From a virus: a stretch of DNA of 64,000 nucleotides. A program made the translations under genes and the position numbers. How positions within the stretch are numbered: the stretch's first letter is position 1; each line of letters begins with the position of its first letter. The notes beneath the pieces are model-generated. The model saw only the letters and a list, made by a program, of their open reading frames with translations. It ran no database searches and was not told the DNA's origin. Location of the stretch: positions 1-64,000 of the IMG/VR virus record IMGVR_UViG_3300027754_000003; one strand, 5' to 3'. Shown piece by piece: positions 16,312-23,293 of this stretch.

Positions 16312-16823
16312 TCCGACTCCAAGTTTTCAATCTGGCGCATCCATCTGGGGTCTTGAAGCATAAAAGTAGGAATTTTTCTATCCCTTCCTTTGGCCCCCTC
16401 TAGAGAGTGATTAGTCTCTATAGATTGGGTGTCGCTGGGGATACCCTCCGAGGGTGTCGCTGGGGACACTAGGGGGGTAGCGCTGGCGACACTACTAGGG
16501 GTATCGCTGGAGACACCCTCCCTGGACTTCGGGTTGTTAAAGTCCACGGTGTAAAGATTGGTTTTATTGTTCCCACCCTTAGCCCTGCGTATAGTCTTTC
16601 GCAGTACTCCAGCAGACTCAATACGTTTCATTGCACGTATGATTGTTGTCCTGCTAAGACCAGTCTTTTCAGCCAGATGGTCGTAAGACGTTGTGAACTG
16701 TTGATTTTCATTGTCCATGTACTTCAGAGCGTTTACCAATACGCATAAGGCGATTGGGTCATTTCCGATGTACTCCATGACCCAACTTGGAATTGGGATG
16801 AATGTTCCACTAAACTTTGCCAT
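16308..16823 (-). CDS. phage replication initiator, lambda O-like winged helix protein
   Basis: The N-terminal 80 residues form a winged helix typical of phage O/RepA-type initiators: FTTSYDHLAEKTGLSRTTII then RAMKRIESAGVLRKTIRRAKGG. A Ser/Thr/Pro-rich linker (about 100-133) is encoded by the DNA that carries four palindromic repeats (see repeat entries). The C-terminal 35 residues are charged and likely contact the loader. Architecture, internal iterons and the downstream loader, helicase and primase mirror lambda O and P. Start ATG, with AGAGGAG before it. Role as origin-binding initiator is inferred with good support. Confidence 0.78.
   Translation of the reverse strand: MAKFSGTFIPIPSWVMEYIGNDPIALCVLVNALKYMDNENQQFTTSYDHLAEKTGLSRTTIIRAMKRIESAGVLRKTIRRAKGGNNKTNLYTVDFNNPKSREGVSSDTPSSVASATPLVSPATPSEGIPSDTQSIETNHSLEGAKGRDRKIPTFMLQDPRWMRQIENLESE
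16401..16420. repeat. inverted repeat next to the iterons
   Basis: TAGAGA and TCTCTA form perfect 6-bp arms around an 8-base spacer, 7 bp from iteron R1. It may be part of the origin or a protein site; seen only as symmetry. Confidence 0.4.
16427..16444. repeat. iteron R1 of candidate origin
   Basis: First of four 18-bp repeats with consensus GGGTRTCGCTGGRGACAC. Arms GTGTC and GACAC are inverted, so each repeat is an imperfect palindrome; here the right arm is GATAC. Repeats start 23-25 bp apart. Confidence 0.7.
16452..16469. repeat. iteron R2 of candidate origin
   Basis: Second copy, GGGTGTCGCTGGGGACAC, the best match to the consensus with both 5-bp inverted arms intact. It begins 25 bp after R1. 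Confidence 0.7.
16475..16492. repeat. iteron R3 of candidate origin
   Basis: Third copy, GGGTAGCGCTGGCGACAC, with substitutions in the left arm and one in the centre. It begins 23 bp after R2. Confidence 0.65.
16499..16516. repeat. iteron R4 of candidate origin
   Basis: Fourth copy, GGGTATCGCTGGAGACAC, 24 bp after R3. The four copies together occupy about 90 bp inside the initiator coding region. Confidence 0.65.
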
Positions 16824-16863
16824 GTTTGAATTTCTCCTCTTTGTGTGTTAACATCTGATTATG

Positions 16864-16882
16864 AGAAGGACTTCCTCCTTCT
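16864..16882. repeat. 7-bp hairpin in the replication leader
   Basis: AGAAGGA and TCCTTCT flank a five-base loop about 40 bp upstream of the initiator start. It could be an operator or a leader RNA hairpin. Confidence 0.35.
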
Positions 16883-16933
16883 TTGCCGACTCTGTTTTCC
16901 CCTTTCTACAGGGTCGGCTATATAGGATTGAGG

Positions 16934-16963
16934 GTGGCAGGGTTTCCTTCTTTGACCTGCCAC
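16934..16963 (-). terminator. hairpin after the 192-aa gene, probable terminator
   Basis: GTGGCAGG and CCTGCCAC pair perfectly over 8 bp around a 14-base loop, starting seven bases after the stop codon. No U-run follows on the minus strand, so Rho-independent function is uncertain. Confidence 0.5.
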
Positions 16964-16969
16964 TCTCTC

Positions 16970-17548
16970 CTATAAGTTTTTGACTTCCGCAGTCCCGTCT
17001 GAGTAGACTGTAATCTGCATTACAGGCTTTACAACGGTCAAAACCTTCTCCATGCGTGTGGTAGACACCACCTCTACTTTTGGCTCATCCTGGGGCTTCC
17101 TAGAGGCTTCTGAGGAGACATGGCTGGGGTCTACCGATAGTGGAGCAAGGCCGTTAGTCAGTTCAAGACAAGGCAATTTCCTGTCGTATGCCCCAAAGAC
17201 CAGTTCCTTGGTCAGTTCTGTAGGTTCTCCAGTCTCGTCTGTGTCAAACAGGACAAGGACTTCAAGGGAGTTTTCTGCAATAGTTTGTGCTTGTACAAAA
17301 GCGTCTTCTACAAGATTCTCCATGTGGTACACAATCAGAGAAGCGTCAAGAACCGATGGGTGTACTTTACCTGTTGAGTACACAATGAACTTTTCATTGC
17401 GAGTAATAAGCCAGTCAAGTACTCGTGCCTGACCTGCGGTTGGTTTGCCTGTCCAGATGACATGGAAGCATGTTCCTTGTGTGTCATTCAGTCCAGTTTC
17501 AATTACGTTTGCGGAAGCGTTTCCTGTGCCACCAATGATGTATTCCAT
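16970..17548 (-). CDS. hypothetical protein, 192 aa
   Basis: The protein begins with a Rossmann-like strand/loop (MEYIIGGTGNASANVIETGL) and alternates strands and helices for about 140 residues, with hydrophobic strands CFHVIWTG, FIVYSTG and EVLVLFDTDETGEP. A linker and a short C-terminal beta segment (MQITVYSDGTAEV) follow. I cannot name a family. AAGGAAAC precedes the ATG. It is followed by a hairpin and marks the end of the baseplate-side transcript. Confidence 0.65.
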   Translation of the reverse strand: MEYIIGGTGNASANVIETGLNDTQGTCFHVIWTGKPTAGQARVLDWLITRNEKFIVYSTGKVHPSVLDASLIVYHMENLVEDAFVQAQTIAENSLEVLVLFDTDETGEPTELTKELVFGAYDRKLPCLELTNGLAPLSVDPSHVSSEASRKPQDEPKVEVVSTTRMEKVLTVVKPVMQITVYSDGTAEVKNL

Positions 17549-17557
17549 GTTGTTTCC

Positions 17558-17812
17558 TTATTTGATTGAGCGTTTATATGACATATCCCCCATTAAGGTG
17601 AGTAAGCGTAGCAGAGTGTGAACCATTCCAGCAAGTGTTGCTACTGCTAGACCTGACAGCCATCGGTCATCAAAAGGAACAATAAAGATTGTAATGTAAG
17701 ACAACACTGTTCCTGCAAGTACTTTTACCCAGGGCATTACTTCTTTTGGTAAAAGCGATTCAATAATTTGTAACACTTTGTAAACGGCTAATGCACAGAT
17801 GATGTAGTTCAT
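17558..17812 (-). CDS. small membrane protein, possible holin, 84 aa
   Basis: The ATG at 17812 overlaps the TGA of the tail protein gene (ATGA); an upstream TTG is not favoured. Two or three hydrophobic segments are present (about residues 2-20, 33-50 and 57-77), with a basic C-terminus SYKRSIK. Size and topology fit a holin, but another candidate set lies in the lysis region, so the assignment is weak. Confidence 0.55.
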   Translation of the reverse strand: MNYIICALAVYKVLQIIESLLPKEVMPWVKVLAGTVLSYITIFIVPFDDRWLSGLAVATLAGMVHTLLRLLTLMGDMSYKRSIK

Positions 17813-19437
17813 GTTTTTCCTGGAATCCAATCGTAAACAATCTCATAGTCAATGTTTGTGTCAAGAAGCATGGTAACGGGTAACAGTTGCGGAATCAACT
17901 TTTCTATTGCAAGTTGTGTTTTACCTTTATTAGTTGAGTACGTAGAGTACGAAGCCCACCGTGCTCCACCCCACGCAATGTCAGAGAAGTTGTTCTGGTA
18001 AATAAACCCACCAAAGTCTGAATCACCATTAAAGAATGTTCCGTATGATTTAGGTTCAACCATCCACTGGTTTACTGTTACAGACGTACTAGCACTTAAT
18101 CCGTAAATAAGAACTGGGTATGCCATAGCACTTGCACTATCTGGCATAAGAATTACTTGACGGTCCTCTGGCGCTATTTCAACAGGGATGAGGTTGTCTT
18201 CTTGTTCTGTTGTGGTCCAGTCTGACCAAGCGGCGGATGCTGACCAGTGCGCTCCCCATATAGAACCATTTCCAGTTACTTTAATAGAATTCCAATAACT
18301 AACGTCATTGTCAACAGGTACAGCAATTTTTGAAACAAGAGCAAATTGAGCAGAAGAAGAACCAGTATTAGTTACGACTAAACCATCACCAGCAGTTGAC
18401 TGTGTACAAGATGCACTTGAAGAACTAAAATTCCATTTCTTAGTTCCAGATGTAACAATAAATTCTGAGTCAGCAATTAGGTTTACTCTTTCGGAATACA
18501 CACGAAATGTGTATCGTGGAGAAGAATAGTTTTCAATAACTTCTACTTGACAACCAGTGATTGCAATTAAGTATTGTTTAATAGCAGCCAATGTTCCTTT
18601 TCGTTGACGGTAGTAACCAATGTCTTGGATTATTTGGCGAATACGAGAAATACCAATGTCGTCTGGTGTTACTTCTAAACCAAACATGGTTGAAAGCAAT
18701 GTAAGTGACTGCGCCTCAGTTACGTTTGGGTCGTAATGTTGCATTACAGAATCAAATAGTGTTCTTGTTCTATTTAACTCAAAACCAAAGGTGCTTAAAT
18801 ACCTTTGTAATTGACCACGTTGTAATCCTTGTGGGTCATTATTGCGCCCAACCGTGTCATTCACACGGTGGTGAGAAGGTATGCGTGACCAAATTTGGTC
18901 TTCAGAACCATAATCATACGGAACAAGTTCTTGTAGATATGCAACACGCTCGTACCAATTAACTGCGCTAACACCTATCCCACCTTGATTCCAGTGTAAG
19001 AACATTGAATAGTATGCCCATTGCCCAGATGGTACATCCTGATGTTCAACTGAATATACGTTGTCATATGAGTATTGCGTTTTTATTACTGCTCCATCAC
19101 GCACAGTTTCTGGAGGACCAGTTGGTGAATAAACAATAACAATGTCTGTAACTACAGAAGCATCACCTAAGTTTTCTTCTGCTGGTGTGAGTGTGAAGTT
19201 TGTCCATTCCAAGTGAACAGCAGAATAAGAGTTAGCAGTTGCTGTAAAGGTTGCAGTTACTGTAAGGTTTTCTGTAAGAAATACAATACCGTCAGCACGA
19301 ATAGCAGAATCATTATCCGTTCGGATATATCCTTCTGGTACGTCAGTATTAACACCACGGACATATGAGCCAAATGGGTTTGAATCTGGGCTTAACTCTA
19401 GGTCAGCCCTTCGTAGTCTGAAGGATACTCTTGCCAT
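17809..19437 (-). CDS. tail protein, P2 gpI-like baseplate component with C-terminal extension
   Basis: Residues about 160-320 match the phage tail protein I layout: a helical region ending in IRQIIQDIGYYRQRKGTLAA and IKQYLIAITGCQVEVIEN, which is the hallmark segment of gpI-like proteins. The N-terminal 150 residues are beta-rich and the C-terminal 200 residues form a further beta-rich module. At 542 residues it is two to three times the size of gpI, so it may also act as a fibre connector. It directly follows baseplate J, as in P2-like phages. Confidence 0.75.
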   Translation of the reverse strand: MARVSFRLRRADLELSPDSNPFGSYVRGVNTDVPEGYIRTDNDSAIRADGIVFLTENLTVTATFTATANSYSAVHLEWTNFTLTPAEENLGDASVVTDIVIVYSPTGPPETVRDGAVIKTQYSYDNVYSVEHQDVPSGQWAYYSMFLHWNQGGIGVSAVNWYERVAYLQELVPYDYGSEDQIWSRIPSHHRVNDTVGRNNDPQGLQRGQLQRYLSTFGFELNRTRTLFDSVMQHYDPNVTEAQSLTLLSTMFGLEVTPDDIGISRIRQIIQDIGYYRQRKGTLAAIKQYLIAITGCQVEVIENYSSPRYTFRVYSERVNLIADSEFIVTSGTKKWNFSSSSASCTQSTAGDGLVVTNTGSSSAQFALVSKIAVPVDNDVSYWNSIKVTGNGSIWGAHWSASAAWSDWTTTEQEDNLIPVEIAPEDRQVILMPDSASAMAYPVLIYGLSASTSVTVNQWMVEPKSYGTFFNGDSDFGGFIYQNNFSDIAWGGARWASYSTYSTNKGKTQLAIEKLIPQLLPVTMLLDTNIDYEIVYDWIPGKT

Positions 19438-19439
19438 GA

Positions 19440-21239
19440 TTAAACGGTAATTCCTCCGCTAGAAGTAATAACAATGTTTTTTAACAAGAGAAGTGTTGCT
19501 TCTCCAGAACGGACTCCAGAAACAACAGGGTCGGAACCAACAACATCAATAACATCATCGGTTACCCCAGTTGTAAATTCTTGTACTGTTGTGTATTGCA
19601 CACCATCTACAGCAAGGATTGTTTGATACAACTCTCCAAGTGTTATTGTTTGGTTAAAATCAACTTTGTCAAATGTAAACAAGTCTTTAACAGCAACAGC
19701 AACGTCACCTTCAACTGCATCACGAACGTAGTTTGGTAAAACGCTTAGTGTGAATTTAATAGAAACTTCGTCAAGTTCCACTTTTGGCATGACAACCATA
19801 TTTACTCCAACCATACTTCGTGGGTCAAGGTATTCATAGATGTTGTCTCGCACTGCGTTATCTAACAAAAGTGGTCCAGTAGTTGGGTCAACCGAAACAG
19901 TTCCATCATAATCGTTAATGTTTCCTAATGCATAAATTTTTACTTGACTATTTCGTGCATACCCATCAGAAACTGATGCTGAAGCAACGCTTGCTGAATT
20001 ATTGTTGTAGTACAAATTTGTTCCAGTACTTCCTGTTTTTACTACGTATGTTCCATTAAACGTGTCGTCAATGTTAAATACTGCAATTGTTTCTCCAACT
20101 GAAAAACCATGTGCTGATTCTGTAGTTAAATGTGCAACACTTGCTGACAACGCTTTATATGTAACACTTGCTTGTTTAGCAACAACATTGTTTAATACTG
20201 CTTTTGCTTTAACAACACCAGATACACGAAGCGATAAATCTTGATAGTCAGTCAAAGATACAGCACGGTCTTGTGACCTAAATGAAGAGGTAATGTTTTT
20301 ACGAAGTATTTCAATACCTTCAGGATTTGCTCCACCAACGGCTTTACTTGAGTTTGGAATAATGACAATACCGTCATACCCAGCACCTTCACTTGGGTCT
20401 AGTGACTCAAAGTCTGTAATGGTATTTGCGGATACGTTTCCTTCAGCACCACGGGATGTTCTATACGTAACTGTTATTACTGAGTTAGTAGTTGGAACTT
20501 TTCCATTTGCATTGTTACCAAAGGTAAGAATTGTGTAATCGTCAGATGTGATACGAGTTGAATAAACAAGGTCTGTACTAGTTGCATCAATTAATCGTTC
20601 AATTTGAGAATAGGAAACAGATGAACCGTTAGTTCCTTCGTTTACCGTAACTGCTATTGATTTACCAACTACGTTTGGTTGGTTAAGAATTATTTGTTGG
20701 TTTGAACCATTTGCGCTGGTGTACGCCTCGGTATAGGTTTCTCCTTCAAGTAAAGTTACTCGGATATTTCCACCTGATTTTTCATAAGTAACGTAGTTAG
20801 GAACTGTTGTTCCAGTAACATTTATAGCAATTGGAGTTTGGTTTAAAAAGACAACATCAGAGTTGTCGTATGGGGACTTTCCAATAAACCTGGTATTTTT
20901 AGGAATAAGAACTGGGTTTTCATCTGTGCAAACAGAATCCGTTGGGTTAAGATAAATAACAGCAGTTGAGTTATTTACTCCCTGTGCTTTATAATCTAAA
21001 AGGCTTGATAAAGCCAAAACACTTGACCGTTGTGTGGCAGTTTCCAAGAATGCTTCTTGTGCAACCCTGTCAAGGTAGTAGTGCAGGGTATCTCCAAGAT
21101 AAGCCCACAAGTCAACAAACACCATGCCGAAGTCTGTGGCCTCACGAGAAGTCCACTCAGGAATAGTTTCAGAAGCACGTGAAAGAAGGTCTTCACGAAT
21201 AGACGCATAGTCTCTGTTGGTATAGTCAAATTTCATCAT
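19440..21239 (-). CDS. baseplate J-like protein
   Basis: The 599-residue protein has the N-terminal signature of baseplate wedge J/gp6-type proteins (DYTNRDYASIREDLLSRASE, then FGMVFVDLWAYLGDTLHYYLDR) and the middle domain with RAVSLTDYQDLSLRVSGVVK, where the family is most conserved. It builds the wedge of the baseplate. The first ATG overlaps the stop of the gp25-like gene; a second ATG follows at once. Confidence 0.9.
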   Translation of the reverse strand: MMKFDYTNRDYASIREDLLSRASETIPEWTSREATDFGMVFVDLWAYLGDTLHYYLDRVAQEAFLETATQRSSVLALSSLLDYKAQGVNNSTAVIYLNPTDSVCTDENPVLIPKNTRFIGKSPYDNSDVVFLNQTPIAINVTGTTVPNYVTYEKSGGNIRVTLLEGETYTEAYTSANGSNQQIILNQPNVVGKSIAVTVNEGTNGSSVSYSQIERLIDATSTDLVYSTRITSDDYTILTFGNNANGKVPTTNSVITVTYRTSRGAEGNVSANTITDFESLDPSEGAGYDGIVIIPNSSKAVGGANPEGIEILRKNITSSFRSQDRAVSLTDYQDLSLRVSGVVKAKAVLNNVVAKQASVTYKALSASVAHLTTESAHGFSVGETIAVFNIDDTFNGTYVVKTGSTGTNLYYNNNSASVASASVSDGYARNSQVKIYALGNINDYDGTVSVDPTTGPLLLDNAVRDNIYEYLDPRSMVGVNMVVMPKVELDEVSIKFTLSVLPNYVRDAVEGDVAVAVKDLFTFDKVDFNQTITLGELYQTILAVDGVQYTTVQEFTTGVTDDVIDVVGSDPVVSGVRSGEATLLLLKNIVITSSGGITV

Positions 21240-21649
21240 AATGGGGCATCCTCAGTTAACTGGAGTGGATTATCAATTGTATATGTAGCGGTCTTTACCA
21301 TGTTTGTATATGGAAATTGGTAAGTAACCCTAATTCCAATGGTATTTGGAAGACCAGTTGAAATATCACCTTGAACTACTTCTCGCACATCTATGGAAAT
21401 AATAGTCACTGATGGAACTAAAGTCCTTAATTCAGCAAGTGATTCCATTTTAAATTCTTCAAATATAAGTGGGTCAAAAGATTCAAAAAGAAGGCTGTGA
21501 GAGTTAGAACCAAACAGTTGATTCATGGGGCGCTGTCCTTGTTGGGATAGCAGGTACTCACCTATCTGTTGTTCAACATTAGTTTCAACATCAAGTACTG
21601 AGGCTGTTTTACCGTATTGGTTAATTTGAAATGGGTATTTAAGAATCAT
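21236..21649 (-). CDS. baseplate wedge protein, gp25/GPW-like
   Basis: The protein of 137 residues (ATG at 21649; a TTG two codons earlier is the alternative) contains the GPW/gp25 pattern: NVEQQIGEYLLSQQGQRPMN, then FESFDPLIFEEF and beta strands ending in IGIRVTYQF. gp25 joins the wedge to the tube and sheath ends. Neighbours on both sides are baseplate genes. Confidence 0.85.
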   Translation of the reverse strand: MILKYPFQINQYGKTASVLDVETNVEQQIGEYLLSQQGQRPMNQLFGSNSHSLLFESFDPLIFEEFKMESLAELRTLVPSVTIISIDVREVVQGDISTGLPNTIGIRVTYQFPYTNMVKTATYTIDNPLQLTEDAPL

Positions 21650-21655
21650 AAACAA

Positions 21656-21892
21656 TCACCCTTGTGGATTTACATTAAGAATAAAAACATTAGTAAAAGA
21701 TTCGTCATCAGCAGTGACAACTACTTGTTCTCCATTATCGGGCATAGGCCAAACACCACTAATCTTTTTTCTACCTATTTTAGAAATGGGTATAGATTTG
21801 TCGTTACCAAATTTAGTGGGTATACGAACTTTTATTTCACCAGTCTCTACGTTTGTGTACGAGACTATTGCCCTATAGATATTAGTAAACAT
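21656..21892 (-). CDS. OB-fold baseplate spike/hub protein, gp5/gpV-like, 78 aa
   Basis: The short protein reads as one OB domain: MFTNIYRAIVSYTNVETGEI, then VRIPTKFGNDKSIPI and GVWPMPDNGEQVVVTADDES. The WPxPxNGEQVxV pattern is typical of the gpV/gp5 N-terminal OB domain, which caps the tube. There is no lysozyme or beta-helix domain. It overlaps the hub gene by 11 bases. Confidence 0.75.
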   Translation of the reverse strand: MFTNIYRAIVSYTNVETGEIKVRIPTKFGNDKSIPISKIGRKKISGVWPMPDNGEQVVVTADDESFTNVFILNVNPQG

Positions 21893-23045
21893 AAGACATT
21901 TCCTTTTCGGTAACCCAACGTGCTTGATTAAGTACTGACCTTGGAGGTTTTTTGTATTGTGGTTCGTTAATTAGAGTTCCAGCAGCGTCAATTGTTGAAT
22001 CTGTTTTAATACAAAGTTTTGTAATGTAGTGGTCGGTATTTATAGAATGTTCAATACTTTCAACAACCCAATAGCCATCAAATCTTGAATCATAATTTTT
22101 AACTAAAACTAAAGAACCAGGGGTTGGTGTAGACACACCAGAAACTGTTACCTCTGCGTAATAAGGAAAACTAGTTAAGTTGTACCCTTTCATCATTTGA
22201 TTTAAATGTGCTTTTGATGGGGATTGCGTAGAAATATTATGTGTAAATCTATTCTTTACTTTTTTACCTAATCGTGTTCCTGAAAGACTAGAAGTATGGC
22301 TTGTAATAGTTTTTCCTTTTTTATCAAGAGTGTTAACGTCATAATGGTGACTGTTACCGTAAGGTGTTACATCTCCAAATGTTCCTTTAAATTCTAAAAT
22401 ACTTCCAGGTTTTCTATTTTTACCTGCAACATTTCCTGGTGATTCCAAATCAGTAATAGGTTGTTTATGAAAATATCCAGAAAATGGGTCATACACATTA
22501 ATGTGTGAACTTGTTGCAGTTACCCGATACCCAAATTTGTTTGCTTCTGATACAAGTAATTCCCAATCAGATTGATTTTGTTGAGCAACCATTGGTATTA
22601 CAAAATCATTGTTAGGCACTGAATATGAAAAGTTGTGTTTTCTTGCTAATGTTTTAACTAGTTTAGGTATTGTTACATTTTTATAAGCATTGTTACTTAC
22701 TGATTTCATGTCGTAACTAGTACCCATGCATACAACTTTTGCTTCTTGAATTAGTGATTTGTTTACAGCACCCATTCTGCTATAAGCACCAGCATCCACA
22801 TAGGCTACGTAACCATAAAATACTTTTTTATTTGCTTCATTATTTCCAAAAGAGATATGAACTGGAAGACCAACATAAGCCGTAATTGATGAAGCAGGAA
22901 AACCTGCATATGTAATTGTTGCTATGTCATGCTTATCTTCAGCGTAAGAAATATCAACTGCAACAATGCTTGAGTCACTTACGTTTCCACCATGAACAAG
23001 TACGTCAAGAATGACACCTTCGTTAAAAAAGTCTTTTCTAATCAT
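21882..23045 (-). CDS. tail hub protein, gpD/gp27-like
   Basis: The 387-residue product has the late control gene D pattern: ATITYAGFP, VHISFGNNEANKKVFYGYVA, LARKHNFSYSVPNND, and QSDWELLVSEANKFGYRVTA. This domain trimerises as the adaptor between tube and spike. It sits between LysM and OB genes, as in P2-like and related myoviruses. Start ATG overlaps the stop of the LysM gene. Confidence 0.85.
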   Translation of the reverse strand: MIRKDFFNEGVILDVLVHGGNVSDSSIVAVDISYAEDKHDIATITYAGFPASSITAYVGLPVHISFGNNEANKKVFYGYVAYVDAGAYSRMGAVNKSLIQEAKVVCMGTSYDMKSVSNNAYKNVTIPKLVKTLARKHNFSYSVPNNDFVIPMVAQQNQSDWELLVSEANKFGYRVTATSSHINVYDPFSGYFHKQPITDLESPGNVAGKNRKPGSILEFKGTFGDVTPYGNSHHYDVNTLDKKGKTITSHTSSLSGTRLGKKVKNRFTHNISTQSPSKAHLNQMMKGYNLTSFPYYAEVTVSGVSTPTPGSLVLVKNYDSRFDGYWVVESIEHSINTDHYITKLCIKTDSTIDAAGTLINEPQYKKPPRSVLNQARWVTEKEMSYVY

Positions 23046-23293
23046 TGCGGTATTCTTATTTCCATTCCAGGATAGAGGTCCAATGGAAATGAAATTTGTG
23101 GGTTTACATCAGCAATACGCCACCATTGTGAAGCATCACCAAACAGTTTGAATGCCATATTTTCAATTGTGTCTCCTGAAATGACTAGGTAACGAGAAAC
23201 ACGAACTGGGTCGGAATCTTTTCGTGTAGCAATAATTTTTCCATCTGTACCAACTTCGTTACTAACGGAATATCTAGATAACCCAGTAAGCAT
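23042..23293 (-). CDS. LysM-domain baseplate protein, gpX/gp53-like
   Basis: The C-terminal 50 residues read as a LysM module with the phage pattern YLVISGDTIENMAFKLFGDA, WWRIADVNP and LYPGMEIRIP. Such small proteins join wedge parts in myovirus baseplates rather than degrading wall. Start and stop overlap the neighbours. Confidence 0.85.
   Translation of the reverse strand: MLTGLSRYSVSNEVGTDGKIIATRKDSDPVRVSRYLVISGDTIENMAFKLFGDASQWWRIADVNPQISFPLDLYPGMEIRIPQ

Larger units (their letters stand above)
16824..16969 (-). promoter_or_regulatory. intergenic region upstream of the replication operon
   Basis: This 146-bp gap, the longest non-coding stretch in the right part of the replication region, separates the last gene of the upstream run from the initiator gene. 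It contains three hairpin-forming inverted repeats (16934-16963, 16885-16918 and 16864-16882) and the AGAGGAG ribosome site of the initiator. A promoter is expected here; CATAAT at about 16857-16862 on the minus strand is a possible -10 box, but no clear -35 is visible. Confidence 0.5.
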
